Positions 25,922-34,399 of a stretch of 64,000 nucleotides of DNA are shown here, piece after piece. Positions within the stretch are counted from its first letter, which is position 1. The number at the start of each line of letters is the position of its first letter. Below the pieces are notes generated by a model. It was not told the origin of the DNA and did no database searches. It was given only the letters and a program-made list of their open reading frames with translations. The DNA lies in contig NZ_KI912515.1 in the NCBI RefSeq assembly GCF_000518865.1, positions 145,843 through 209,842 on the forward strand, given 5' to 3'. This DNA comes from Bacillus sp. J37. GTDB taxonomy: Bacteria; Bacillota; Bacilli; Bacillales; Bacillaceae. A program made the translations under genes and the position numbers.

Positions 25922-27346
25922 ATGGAAACCAAACCAATGTACATTAACGGCAACTGGCATCAAACAGACACAACAATTGATGTAGAAAACCCTGCAACAA
26001 ATGAAGTTATCGCAAAAAGCGCCTATGGTGGAAAAAAAGAAGCAGCCATGGCAGTCGAAGCTGCATATGATGCTTTTTCAAGCTGGTCAAAGCTTGTCGC
26101 TGGAGAGCGTGCCGGCTACCTAAAAAAATGGTATCAACTAATTGATCAACATAAAGAGGAAATCGCAAAAATCATGACAAGTGAACAAGGGAAGCCTTTG
26201 AAGGAAGCCCTTGGAGAAGTTCAATATGCTAATAGTTTTATTGAATGGTATGCAGAAGAAGGCAAACGGATTTACGGTGAGACCATACCGAGCTCCCACC
26301 CGAATAAAAGACTGTTTGTGAGTAAGCAGCCGGTAGGCGTCATGGCAGCGATTACACCGTGGAATTTCCCAGCTGCCATGATTACCCGAAAAGTAGCACC
26401 CGCACTAGCCGCCGGCTGTACAGCTGTTATTAAACCGGCAGAACAAACGCCATTAACAGCCATTCGACTTATTGAACTGGCACATGAAGCAGGAATTCCA
26501 AAAGGTGTGCTCAATGTAGTTGTCGGAGATGCCCAGGAAATAGGCGATGTTTGGTTAAAGGATGACCGCGTACGCAAAATCTCCTTTACAGGCTCAACAG
26601 AAGTTGGAAAGCACTTAATGAGAGGAGCAGCTGAAACGGTTAAAAAAATCTCCTTAGAATTGGGGGGACATGCTCCACTGATTGTATTAGAGGACGCTGA
26701 CCTCGATCAGGCAGTTGAAGGAGTCATAAGCTCCAAATTCCGAAATGCCGGCCAGACATGTGTGTGTACGAACCGAGTGTATGTTCACCAAACAATCTAT
26801 GAGCCTTTCATGAACAAGTTGAAAGAGGCTTTTCAAAAGCTCCATGTTGGCGATGGGCTCCAAGATCAAACGACAATTGGGCCATTAATTGACCGTAATG
26901 CCTTAAAAAAAGTAAAGAACCATTTAGAAGATGCATCGGATAAAGGTGGAGATATTACCTATTTAGGACAATCATTAGACAGTGAGAATGGTTACTTTAT
27001 GACACCTGTTATTGTTGGTCAGGCAAGTGATGATATGCTTTGTATGAAAGAGGAAACATTTGGACCTGTTGCACCAGTCACAACGTTTGAAACAATTGAA
27101 GAAGTGGTCAAACGGGCAAATCAATCTCCATATGGCTTAGCGGCATATGTATTTACACAAAATATTTCCAAAGGTATCAGAATGGTAGAGGACCTTGAAT
27201 ATGGAATTGTTGGACTAAATGATGGATTACCATCTGTTGCGCAAGCACCGTTTGGCGGTTTTAAGGAAAGTGGACTTGGTCGTGAAGGCGGACATTATGG
27301 AATTGAAGAATATTTGGAAGTGAAATATATCTCATTGGGGCTTTAG
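25922..27346 (+). CDS. NAD(P)-dependent aldehyde dehydrogenase, succinate-semialdehyde type
   Basis: 474-aa aldehyde dehydrogenase. MYINGNWHQTDTTIDVENPA at the N-terminus, the cofactor motif SFTGSTEVGKHL, the catalytic Glu in SLELGGHAPLIV and the catalytic Cys in FRNAGQTCVCTNR (near residue 280) are all present. The QTCVC context and the AITPWNFPAAMITRKVAPAL block are those of GabD-type succinate-semialdehyde dehydrogenases, so oxidation of succinate semialdehyde is the best guess. No gabT or GABA permease is adjacent, so the physiological substrate is uncertain. GAGGTGA precedes ATG 25922. Confidence 0.85.
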   Translation: METKPMYINGNWHQTDTTIDVENPATNEVIAKSAYGGKKEAAMAVEAAYDAFSSWSKLVAGERAGYLKKWYQLIDQHKEEIAKIMTSEQGKPLKEALGEVQYANSFIEWYAEEGKRIYGETIPSSHPNKRLFVSKQPVGVMAAITPWNFPAAMITRKVAPALAAGCTAVIKPAEQTPLTAIRLIELAHEAGIPKGVLNVVVGDAQEIGDVWLKDDRVRKISFTGSTEVGKHLMRGAAETVKKISLELGGHAPLIVLEDADLDQAVEGVISSKFRNAGQTCVCTNRVYVHQTIYEPFMNKLKEAFQKLHVGDGLQDQTTIGPLIDRNALKKVKNHLEDASDKGGDITYLGQSLDSENGYFMTPVIVGQASDDMLCMKEETFGPVAPVTTFETIEEVVKRANQSPYGLAAYVFTQNISKGIRMVEDLEYGIVGLNDGLPSVAQAPFGGFKESGLGREGGHYGIEEYLEVKYISLGL

Positions 27347-27425
27347 GAGGTTCTGTTTAATAGGTTTATACTATAAAGCTGAAAGTGATATAATAAGCGA
27401 TAGTAAAAGTTAAGGAGTAAACAGC

Positions 27426-28277
27426 ATGAGCCTATTACAGCCGTTCTCATTAATCTACCAACCAAAATGGAGAGTCATTGATCAATCAAGCTTAGGACCG
27501 CAGTTTGACGCTAAGCATTCGTTTGCTATAGATGATACACTCTGTGCAAGTGTCGGAAAAAATGAATCACCAGCAACAGTCAGAACATGGGTGCACCATC
27601 AAACGATCGTGTTAGGAATACAGGATACAAAACTACCATTCTTAGAGGATGGACTTCAATTTCTTCATGATCAGGGCTATCAAGTGATTGTACGAAATTC
27701 CGGCGGGCTGGCGGTTGTGTTGGATAAGGATGTTTTAAACATTTCCCTCATCTTCCCTGAGTCTGAAAAGGGAATTGATATAGACCGTGGATATGACGCG
27801 ATGCTCGATTTAATCAAGCATATGCTAAAAGATTATGATGCAAACATTGAAGCAAGAGAAATCGTCGGCTCATATTGCCCGGGCAGCTATGATTTAAGTA
27901 TAAATGGTAAGAAGTTTGCAGGGATTTCACAAAGAAGACTACGCGGAGGAGTTGCGGTTCAAATCTATCTTTGTGTAACGGGCAGTGGAGAAGACCGTGC
28001 AGATCTTATTCGTCAATTTTACGAGCTCTCTCTTAAAAAGGAACAAACGAAATTTGTTTTTCCAACAATAAAGCCTGAGACAATGTCGTCTCTAAGTGAT
28101 TTATTGGGAGTCGACCTAACTGTTGAAAAGCTACTATATCAGTTGCTTTTCACATTAAAAGAACACAGCCAGGACCTAATCTCGTCATCTTTAACTGTTG
28201 AAGAACAGCTTTTATTTCAGCAAAATTTGCTTCGGATGATTGATCGAAATGAAAAGGTATTTACCAAAAAAGGCTAG
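27426..28277 (+). CDS. lipL: Octanoyl-[GcvH]:protein N-octanoyltransferase LipL
   Basis: Amidotransferase that moves octanoyl from GcvH to the E2 lipoyl domains in the Bacillus lipoate pathway. 283 aa, BPL/LplA fold. [17 protein letters not shown] is the conserved loop. Cys151 in [12 protein letters not shown] is the expected acyl-thioester Cys, and [12 protein letters not shown] carries the Lys motif. Formerly ywfL, located near pta in B. subtilis too. AAGGAG precedes ATG 27426. Confidence 0.95.
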   Translation: MSLLQPFSLIYQPKWRVIDQSSLGPQFDAKHSFAIDDTLCASVGKNESPATVRTWVHHQTIVLGIQDTKLPFLEDGLQFLHDQGYQVIVRNSGGLAVVLDKDVLNISLIFPESEKGIDIDRGYDAMLDLIKHMLKDYDANIEAREIVGSYCPGSYDLSINGKKFAGISQRRLRGGVAVQIYLCVTGSGEDRADLIRQFYELSLKKEQTKFVFPTIKPETMSSLSDLLGVDLTVEKLLYQLLFTLKEHSQDLISSSLTVEEQLLFQQNLLRMIDRNEKVFTKKG

Positions 28278-28300
28278 CCGTTATTATTCGGCTAGCTCCT
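28270..28300. terminator. Terminator between lipL and ecsC-like gene
   Basis: GGCTAGCCG pairs with CGGCTAGC around TTATTATT, with A/T-rich flanks on both sides. Shared by convergent genes and overlapping both coding ends. Confidence 0.8.
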
Positions 28301-29105
28301 TTTCGTTTTCATTAATTTTTTCCAGAATTCTTCTTTTTCGATATAACATAATGCCGACTTCTGATAAATCATTGATCATGGAGCGGTTAGTGATCGCTCC
28401 AAATAAAATACCTGCAATAGGAACCATTTGCAACAGCTTTTTCCAGCCGAATTGATCACGGTACGTATAGACAACTTCACGCCATCCTTGGAGCTGTGAA
28501 ATCATTTCGTTATTTGTTACTTCTTTTCTATTATAAAAAGAAGATAATTCATTTAATATGGCCTGTTTTCCAACAATATCAGCAGAAGAAAACTGCAGGC
28601 ATTTTACAATGAAGATACGTTCGTCCCGATCTTTAGGATCGTAGCCATATGTAATGGCAATTTCCTGCAACGTTTTCAGCGACAGGCCCAATAAGACAGG
28701 GATATCAATGGCAAGGGTGAAAATACCTCCAACACCTGTTGTTGCCCCCTGAATGGTAGCTAGATTCCCCCGATTCGTTTTTAATTGATCACTAACCTCA
28801 TCCATAGTAGACAGAGGGAGGGAGGCAATATCTTGTATAGTCAGCTCTTGGTGTTGATTCGATTGTTTTTGAAGCCTTTTTAAGATTAATTTTTCTTGTG
28901 TTAAATATTGACCGCCAGTTTGTACGAATTGTCCAAGCTCATCTAAAAGGAGACCTATTTTCTTTTGGATAAATGCCGGTGTGATTTTATCTAATAGCTT
29001 AAATGGAAGTCTGCCAATTTTCTCCCAAAAAAATATTCCCTTCTGATCCTGCTCCCATTTTTCAATTGTTTTTAGCTCAGTTAATAGCCAGTCTTTGTTT
29101 TCCAT
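28284..29105 (-). CDS. EcsC-family protein
   Basis: About 273 aa of the EcsC family (C-terminal-domain homologues of the B. subtilis ecs ABC locus). Hallmarks are the hydrophobic, glycine-rich segment ATTGVGGIFTLAIDIPVLLG near residue 130 and LQEIAITYGYDPKDRDER just after. A second hydrophobic stretch (KLLQMVPIAGILFGAITNR) lies near residue 235. The biochemical role of the family is unknown; it may be membrane-associated. ATG 29105 follows AAAGGTTGG; ATG 29111 is also in frame. Confidence 0.85.
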   Translation of the reverse strand: MENKDWLLTELKTIEKWEQDQKGIFFWEKIGRLPFKLLDKITPAFIQKKIGLLLDELGQFVQTGGQYLTQEKLILKRLQKQSNQHQELTIQDIASLPLSTMDEVSDQLKTNRGNLATIQGATTGVGGIFTLAIDIPVLLGLSLKTLQEIAITYGYDPKDRDERIFIVKCLQFSSADIVGKQAILNELSSFYNRKEVTNNEMISQLQGWREVVYTYRDQFGWKKLLQMVPIAGILFGAITNRSMINDLSEVGIMLYRKRRILEKINENEKELAE

Positions 29106-29169
29106 GATCAAACCAACCTTTTTGAAATGTGATGTTAAAGTTAATACGTAGGAGGTCCTTTAATAGTTT

Positions 29170-29206
29170 CAAAAAAATAAAAAGGCGTGCCATAAATAGG
29201 CACACC
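29170..29206 (-). terminator. Terminator after rsfA
   Basis: On the minus strand GGTGTGCC pairs with GGCACGCC (one G-T pair) and is followed by TTTTTATTTTTTT. Confidence 0.85.
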
Positions 29207-29214
29207 ATTAGGTA

Positions 29215-29997
29215 TTACTCTGCCATCTTTTCCAAGTTTCCATTACGGTCCATTTTAAATGTTGTAGGTGCTGTGCGGTCTTCTTCATCAAATAGGACAA
29301 GCTTACGAGCACGGTTCATGATTTTCATTAGTGTTTCATAGTCTTCTTGAACGGTTACTGTGTCTTGTTCTAATTTTTCGACTTTTTTCATCAGCTCATC
29401 ATTTTGTAAAGATAAATCTTGGTTTTCTTTCTTTAATCGTTTATTTTCACTTACTAATGCTTCTGATTGTAGATTGTTTGTTTTATAAGACTGCAAGAAT
29501 GCAATAACATGATCCATTGTTAATCTGTTATTTATGCTTACAGGCTGCTTGATTTGCGGCATTTCTTTTGGTTGTGCTGCAGGTGCTTGATTACTGAATG
29601 GTGTTTTAACATCTTCGTCAGCCGGCATCACTTCAGCCATATGACTCTCTAAACTTGCCAACATGGTTTGCTCTTCATGTTGATCAAAATCATCGATTTC
29701 CATCTCCATAGTAGGTGTATCAGGCGTATATAAAAGCTGCTTTTTCACTGGTTGACCTTTTCCCAAAGCTCTCATCCGCTGTTTACGCTGTTTTTTAGCA
29801 AGTGATAACGCTTTCTCATAATCATGGCGAACAACGGCATTCCAGCGGAACCCACAAGCAGCAGACGTACGATTTAATTTGTCTCCTACTTCTTCAAAAG
29901 CATTTAATTGAGTACTGCCTTCCCTCACATGACGTAAAACCGTTTCAGCTAGTAATAAATCATTCTCTTCAGACCATGCGTCTTGTCTTTGTTTCAT
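29215..29997 (-). CDS. rsfA: Prespore transcriptional regulator RsfA
   Basis: 260-aa regulator of the RsfA/YlbO-type Myb-SANT-like family that in B. subtilis tunes SigF-dependent genes in the forespore. The N-terminal DNA-binding domain (residues 1-60) has [20 protein letters not shown] and the signature [10 protein letters not shown] low-conservation middle is followed by a coiled coil (~165-235; [20 protein letters not shown]). ATG 29997 is chosen because AGGGAG lies 9 nt upstream. Formerly ywfN. Confidence 0.93.
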   Translation of the reverse strand: MKQRQDAWSEENDLLLAETVLRHVREGSTQLNAFEEVGDKLNRTSAACGFRWNAVVRHDYEKALSLAKKQRKQRMRALGKGQPVKKQLLYTPDTPTMEMEIDDFDQHEEQTMLASLESHMAEVMPADEDVKTPFSNQAPAAQPKEMPQIKQPVSINNRLTMDHVIAFLQSYKTNNLQSEALVSENKRLKKENQDLSLQNDELMKKVEKLEQDTVTVQEDYETLMKIMNRARKLVLFDEEDRTAPTTFKMDRNGNLEKMAE

Positions 29998-30284
29998 TTT
30001 TTCCAACTCCCTATATAAATAGATTATTTACTTCCAACTGTTAGTAAGCATGGACAAGTTGAAGATGTTTTATACAAATTTGTTAAGAGGATAGTAGATT
30101 TTTTAAAAATGTTCATAGGTTTTTTTAAATCTACTGAAAACCGATGGTAAATCAACCCTTTGAAGGAAGTGAAAACTTTTTGTCCTTTGCCCAGCGTTAC
30201 TTGCATAGAGGGAAGAATAACGGTAAAATACCTCTTAGTGAAAAACGGTAGCACGCCTATTGTAAGGAAAGGATTGGGAAATCA

Positions 30285-30509
30285 ATGGCAAATGAATTTC
30301 GTATTTGTGATGATTGCCAAGCAACAAATATTAAAACACTTGTGCCTAAGTTAAAAAAGGTAGATTCAGAAGCTAAGATAGATATTGCCTGCCAATCTTA
30401 TTGTGGCCCGGGAAGAAAGAAATCATTCTGTTTTGTAAACAATCGTCCATTAGCAGCACCGTCAGAGGACGAATTAATTGAAAAGATCGTTCAGAAATTA
30501 TCAAAATAA
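30285..30509 (+). CDS. DUF1450 (YuzB-like) small protein
   Basis: 74 aa. [11 protein letters not shown] gives a CxxC pair, [20 protein letters not shown] a second Cys cluster; this is the DUF1450/YuzB pattern. Probably a small thioredoxin-like or metal-binding cytoplasmic protein; function unknown. AAGGATTGGG precedes ATG 30285. The 278 bp separating it from rsfA is divergent promoter space without other recognised signals. Confidence 0.85.
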   Translation: MANEFRICDDCQATNIKTLVPKLKKVDSEAKIDIACQSYCGPGRKKSFCFVNNRPLAAPSEDELIEKIVQKLSK

Positions 30510-30551
30510 CATCACCTTTGTGTTTGTATACATGGGTGATGTTTTATTTTG
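30508..30551 (+). terminator. Terminator after the DUF1450 gene
   Basis: ACATCACC pairs with GGTGATGT around a 17-nt loop, followed by TTTATTTT. Confidence 0.75.
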
Positions 30552-30565
30552 AGGGAGAACGGGTT

Positions 30566-30709
30566 TATAGTAATTAGTTTTGGTGTCCGAAGCACAGGAT
30601 GTGCAAGTGCAGTCAATGCGACAGGACGTCGCGTGTTTTGACTGCCAGCGCCCAGGCCCACGAGGTCATAAGCCAACTTAGTCTGATCAAGGCGCCTCCG
30701 CTTTTCTTA
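30566..30709 (+). repeat. Family A repeat, copy 3 (GCAGTC hairpin core)
   Basis: GTAATTAGTTTTGGTGTCC at the left and CTGATCAAGGCGCCTCCGCT at the right are family A ends. The core is like copy 1: GTGCAAGTGCAGTCA opposite TTGACTGC, around GCGACAGGACGTCGCG. It also carries a CGAGGTCATAAGCCAACTTA segment shared with copy 5. Confidence 0.8.
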
Positions 30710-30799
30710 TTGTCGAATGATTTTGCGGATTTTGGGTGTTATTGTCGATTGGAAGCCGATATAATAATAAGTGGAAGTTAGTGAATGGCGTCAAAATTT

Positions 30800-30906
30800 A
30801 GGCTGTTTTCTGCAAAGTTTGTTGCTTTCAAAGATTTATAAAAAGAATTGCGAAATGAAACGAACCTGTTCTTACGGTTAACGATCTTAAAAAACAGAAA
30901 GCAGCC
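30800..30906. repeat. Family B repeat, copy 3 (no GC-rich core)
   Basis: Left end AGGCTGTTTTCTGCAAAGTT then TGTTGCTTTCAAAG; right end AACAGAAAGCAGCC is an imperfect complement of the left end. The element ends ~22 bp upstream of ywfO, so it may form part of its leader. Confidence 0.65.
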
Positions 30907-30927
30907 AAAAGTTACTAAGTAGAACGG

Positions 30928-32238
30928 ATGTGGAAGACAATGGAAAATGGAAAGTTGTCTGAAGAAAAGGTTTTTAAAGATCCCGTTCACCGATATATAC
31001 ATGTGCGTGATAAAATCATTTGGGATCTCATTGGGACGAAAGAATTCCAACGATTAAGAAGAATACGCCAGCTGGGAACAACGTATTTAACATTTCACGG
31101 GGCTGAGCACAGCAGGTTCAATCACTCACTAGGAGTGTATGAAATTGTTCGCCGAATAGTGGATGATGTGTTCAATGGGAGACCTGAATGGGATGATGAA
31201 GAAAGGCTTTTATGCCTTTGTGCCGCGTTGTTGCATGATTTAGGTCATGGCCCATTCTCCCATTCCTTTGAAAAAGTATTCCACCTTGATCATGAGGATT
31301 TCACCCAAGCCATTATTCTGGGAGATACAGAGGTTAACAAGGTGTTAACATCGGTAGAAGTTGATTTTCCGAAGAAAGTAGCAGAGGTTATTGCCAAAAC
31401 CTATGAAAATAAACAGGTTGTGAGTTTAATATCTAGTCAGATTGATGCTGATCGTATGGATTATCTGCAGCGTGACGCCTACTATACAGGTGTTAGCTAC
31501 GGTCACTTTGATATGGAACGGATTTTAAGAGTGATGCGTCCGCGAGAAGAGCAGGTTGTCATAAAAAGCAGTGGTATGCACGCGGTTGAGGATTATATTA
31601 TGAGCCGTTATCAAATGTATTGGCAGGTTTATTTTCATCCGGTCACACGAAGTGCCGAAGTGATTTTAACAAAAATTCTTCACCGTGCAAAACAGCTGCA
31701 TCAAGAGTTTTATTCCTTCAAACATGATCCTGTTCATTTTTATTCTTTATTTGAAGAAGAGCTGTCACTTCAGGATTATTTAAAACTGGATGAGTCTGTT
31801 ATTATGTTTTATTTTCAGGCATGGCAGGAGGAAGAAGATCCAATTCTGCGTGACTTATGTACCCGCTTTATGAACCGCCAGCTTTTTAAATATGTGGAAT
31901 TTAACCCGAATGTACAGATGAAGACATTGATGGAATTAACATCATTATTTAAAAAAGCGGGAATCGATCCGGATTACTATCTGGTTGTTGATTCTTCCTC
32001 AGATCTTCCATATGACTTTTATCGTCCTGGTGAAGAAGAGGAAAGACTGCCGATCCATCTATTAATGTCAAATGGAGATTTGCGCGAATTGTCACGGGAA
32101 TCAGAGATTGTCGATGCGATTTCTGGGAAAAGAAGAACAGATCATAAATTGTATTTTCCATTAGACTTAATTGAAGATTTCTCTACAAAGCGTACGGCGA
32201 AAAAGAAAATACTTGAATTATTAAATATAAAGAAATAG
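30928..32238 (+). CDS. ywfO: YwfO, HD-domain dNTP triphosphohydrolase-like
   Basis: 436-aa HD-domain phosphohydrolase of the dGTPase/SAMHD1-like group. The metal ligands are seen as HSRFNHSLGVYE, ALLHDLGHGPFSHSFE (the HD pair) and DADRMDYLQRDAYYTG. Homologues of this subgroup hydrolyse deoxynucleoside triphosphates, so a role in dNTP pool control is inferred. The start is uncertain between ATG 30928 and ATG 30940; neither has a strong ribosome site. The gene precedes ywgA, as in B. subtilis. Confidence 0.9.
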   Translation: MWKTMENGKLSEEKVFKDPVHRYIHVRDKIIWDLIGTKEFQRLRRIRQLGTTYLTFHGAEHSRFNHSLGVYEIVRRIVDDVFNGRPEWDDEERLLCLCAALLHDLGHGPFSHSFEKVFHLDHEDFTQAIILGDTEVNKVLTSVEVDFPKKVAEVIAKTYENKQVVSLISSQIDADRMDYLQRDAYYTGVSYGHFDMERILRVMRPREEQVVIKSSGMHAVEDYIMSRYQMYWQVYFHPVTRSAEVILTKILHRAKQLHQEFYSFKHDPVHFYSLFEEELSLQDYLKLDESVIMFYFQAWQEEEDPILRDLCTRFMNRQLFKYVEFNPNVQMKTLMELTSLFKKAGIDPDYYLVVDSSSDLPYDFYRPGEEEERLPIHLLMSNGDLRELSRESEIVDAISGKRRTDHKLYFPLDLIEDFSTKRTAKKKILELLNIKK

Positions 32239-32269
32239 TGCTCTTAAGTTAGGAGATGACGGGGAATTG

Positions 32270-32788
32270 ATGAAAGAACATGCGAAGCTGATGAAGGTGA
32301 TCTCATCAGCAGGGGAAATCATTGGCCGGAAAAAATTGCAAAAAATGATTTATATCGCAAAGAAAATTGATTTACCTTTCTATGAAAAATACAATTTTCA
32401 CTTTTTTGGACCATACTCTGAAGAACTTACATTGCGTATCGAAGAGCTTTGTAACTTAGGGTTTATTGATGAGGTCCATGAAAAAAAGGGCGGATATTTT
32501 CAATATCGTTATACTTTAACAGAAGCAGGAAATGAATTTCTTGGCCATTATGATGTGGACATGCCCCCATTAAAGAACTGCATGCTGGATTTGAACGAGC
32601 AAAGCTCCAGATTTTTGGAATTAGTTTCAACCGTATTATATTTTGACGGACTTAGCAGAGAAGAAGTAAAAGAAAAGGTGTTTACGTTAAAAAGTAAGCA
32701 GCGTTACACAGAAGATGAAATTGCTGAGGCATATGATTATATTGAAAAAATCAAACAAGTCGCTCAAAACGAAACCGCCAATCATTAA
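32270..32788 (+). CDS. ywgA: YwgA family protein
   Basis: 172 aa. The region RKKLQKMIYIAKKIDL and NFHFFGPYSEELTLRIEEL is typical of YwgA and distantly of SocA-like winged-helix antitoxin proteins. It may act in protein-protein or nucleic-acid contacts; function unknown. 31 bp after ywfO on the same strand. ATG 32270 is preferred to TTG 32267. Confidence 0.85.
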   Translation: MKEHAKLMKVISSAGEIIGRKKLQKMIYIAKKIDLPFYEKYNFHFFGPYSEELTLRIEELCNLGFIDEVHEKKGGYFQYRYTLTEAGNEFLGHYDVDMPPLKNCMLDLNEQSSRFLELVSTVLYFDGLSREEVKEKVFTLKSKQRYTEDEIAEAYDYIEKIKQVAQNETANH

Positions 32789-32802
32789 TCTGGCGGTTTT
32801 TT
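32773..32802 (+). terminator. Terminator after ywgA
   Basis: AACCGCCA pairs with TGGCGGTT around a 10-nt loop, followed by TTTTTT; it starts within the ywgA coding end. Confidence 0.88.
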
Positions 32803-32888
32803 ACGTCTTTGTCAGTATCCATTAGTCGAAATTACCCCCTAATCATGGTAAGCTAAGAATGAGTACATTTATAACAGAGGAGCCAGTG

Positions 32889-33563
32889 ATGAATGAATTT
32901 AGCCAATTTTTAGCCTTTCCGTTAGAAATGATTCCATATGTGGTCATTACGCTAATGATTGCTTTTACATTACATGAGTTTGCACATGCCTATGTTGCTT
33001 ATAAGTTTGGGGACCCAACTGCAAAAAGACAAGGAAGATTAACGCTTTCTCCGTTAGCACATTTGGATCCATTTGGAACAATCTTAATTTTTATTGCAGG
33101 GTTTGGTTGGGCAAAACCTGTCCCGGTAAACCGATTTCATTTTAAACGGCCCCGATTAGCCGGAGTCTTAGTTTCTGTTGCCGGACCGCTAAGTAACTTT
33201 TTCTTAGCCTTCTTAGGAACTGCAATTTGGTATATACTATTAGCGACAAACGCAGTGACATATCTGCCATCACAATATGTAACAGGACTTGAGCAGTTTT
33301 TTAATATTTTTGTGTCACTTAATGTGATTTTGTTTATTTTTAATTTACTTCCATTTCCACCGCTGGATGGATATCGGATTATTGAGGATTTGGTCCCGGC
33401 ACATATTCGGCCAAAACTCGTTCAATTTGAGAGTTATGGAATTATTATTTTCTTAGTTTTAGTTATAACACCACTGGATGCCTATACGATTCAACCTATT
33501 TTTGAGATTGGCCGGGCAATTGTTATGAATATTTTTCATTTATTGCTTAGCCCATTATTATGA
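32889..33563 (+). CDS. ywhC: YwhC, M50 site-2-protease-like membrane metalloprotease
   Basis: 224-aa polytopic membrane protein of the M50 family. The zinc motif HEFAH (in FTLHEFAHAYVAYKFGD) is near residue 25-30 and the second metal motif is NLLPFPPLDGYRI near 150-162. These are the S2P-like protease residues, so intramembrane proteolysis is inferred; the substrate is unknown. ATG 32889 is chosen because AGAGGAG lies upstream; the longer frame starts inside weak sequence. Followed by ywhD. Confidence 0.9.
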   Translation: MNEFSQFLAFPLEMIPYVVITLMIAFTLHEFAHAYVAYKFGDPTAKRQGRLTLSPLAHLDPFGTILIFIAGFGWAKPVPVNRFHFKRPRLAGVLVSVAGPLSNFFLAFLGTAIWYILLATNAVTYLPSQYVTGLEQFFNIFVSLNVILFIFNLLPFPPLDGYRIIEDLVPAHIRPKLVQFESYGIIIFLVLVITPLDAYTIQPIFEIGRAIVMNIFHLLLSPLL

Positions 33564-33590
33564 TGTCTTACATATGAGGAGGTCCATGAT

Positions 33591-34103
33591 ATGGAACAAG
33601 AAAAAAAGAAAAAAAGCATTGGGTTTAATATAATAAAAAGCGATCCAACAGATGGCCATGGCGGTTTCGGTGTGGGTGCCCTTAGTTTGGATAATGTGTC
33701 CCCGGTTTTCATTGATATCGAAGAAGGAGAGGCCTTCGTTGATATCGGTGCCATGCATGCGAGAAGTGTCGTGGAAAAAGGAATTAAATTTTTGAAAACA
33801 AAAGAAGAGGTTCCAAACGGAAAACCATATTGGTTAGTTTGGGTCACAATTGACCGTAAAGAAGATGGTCCTTACTATGCAGGAGTAACCGCATGTGAAC
33901 TTACAGTTGACCGCTCAATAAGAAGGGGTTACAAATCACTGCCTGAACATGTAAACCGCATGGATAAATCAATGAAACGTCATATAATCGTTGATCATAT
34001 GGACGATCGTTCAAAAGAGATTTTAACCCACTTCTTAAAACATCACGATAAAAAAATGTGGGAACATTCCGAGCAAAAATTAAAAGACGATTTAAAAGTC
34101 TAG
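33591..34103 (+). CDS. ywhD: YwhD family protein
   Basis: 170 aa. The conserved stretch FGVGALSLDNVSPVFIDI and YWLVWVTIDRKEDGPYYAGV matches YwhD of B. subtilis, which lies at the same place. No catalytic motif or membrane segment is evident; function unknown. GAGGAGG precedes ATG 33591. A very strong terminator follows. Confidence 0.88.
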   Translation: MEQEKKKKSIGFNIIKSDPTDGHGGFGVGALSLDNVSPVFIDIEEGEAFVDIGAMHARSVVEKGIKFLKTKEEVPNGKPYWLVWVTIDRKEDGPYYAGVTACELTVDRSIRRGYKSLPEHVNRMDKSMKRHIIVDHMDDRSKEILTHFLKHHDKKMWEHSEQKLKDDLKV

Positions 34104-34211
34104 AATGTAAATTTGTCGAAAGTGTGAAGTTTTCGTGAACAAATTGGTAAAATCTTGTGGTTTTTCATGAAAATTAGTAGACTGAATATACAGTTTATAA
34201 AACTAGGACAC

Positions 34212-34248
34212 AAAAACCCCCGGGCATATTAGTTGCCCGGGGGTTTTT
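34212..34248 (+). terminator. Strong terminator after ywhD
   Basis: AAAAACCCCCGGGCA pairs perfectly with TGCCCGGGGGTTTTT around a 7-nt loop. Confidence 0.95.
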
Positions 34249-34260
34249 GATTTGCTGCTG

Positions 34261-34380
34261 GGAATTTATTTTCGATTCTGGGAATTTATCTACGATTTTG
34301 AAGATTTATCAACGATTATAAAGATTTATTTTCGATTTTAAGAATATATCAACGATTTGTCAATTTTCGACAAAAACCGA
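34261..34380 (-). repeat. Periodic ~118-bp element, copy 1 (minus orientation)
   Basis: Read on the minus strand, a leader (TCGGTTTTTGTCGAAAATTG then ACA) is followed by five units of exactly 20 bp with consensus AATCGNNRATAAATYYYNNA. CG dinucleotides lie at 34378, 34368, 34353, 34333, 34313, 34293 and 34273, i.e. steps of 10, 15, 20, 20, 20, 20. The copy at 41.85 kb has the same steps and the same unit order. It begins ~20 bp after the pbpG stop and ends ~12 bp from the ywhD terminator. Confidence 0.85.
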
Positions 34381-34399
34381 TCCGTCCACATTCTCAACT

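Noticed and set aside
30599-30781. Small plus-strand open frame
   Set aside because: It lies within and just after the family A repeat, has no ribosome site and no protein-like composition.
34261-34380. Possible CRISPR array
   Set aside because: The 20-bp period leaves no room for spacers, all units are alike, and no cas gene is in the window.
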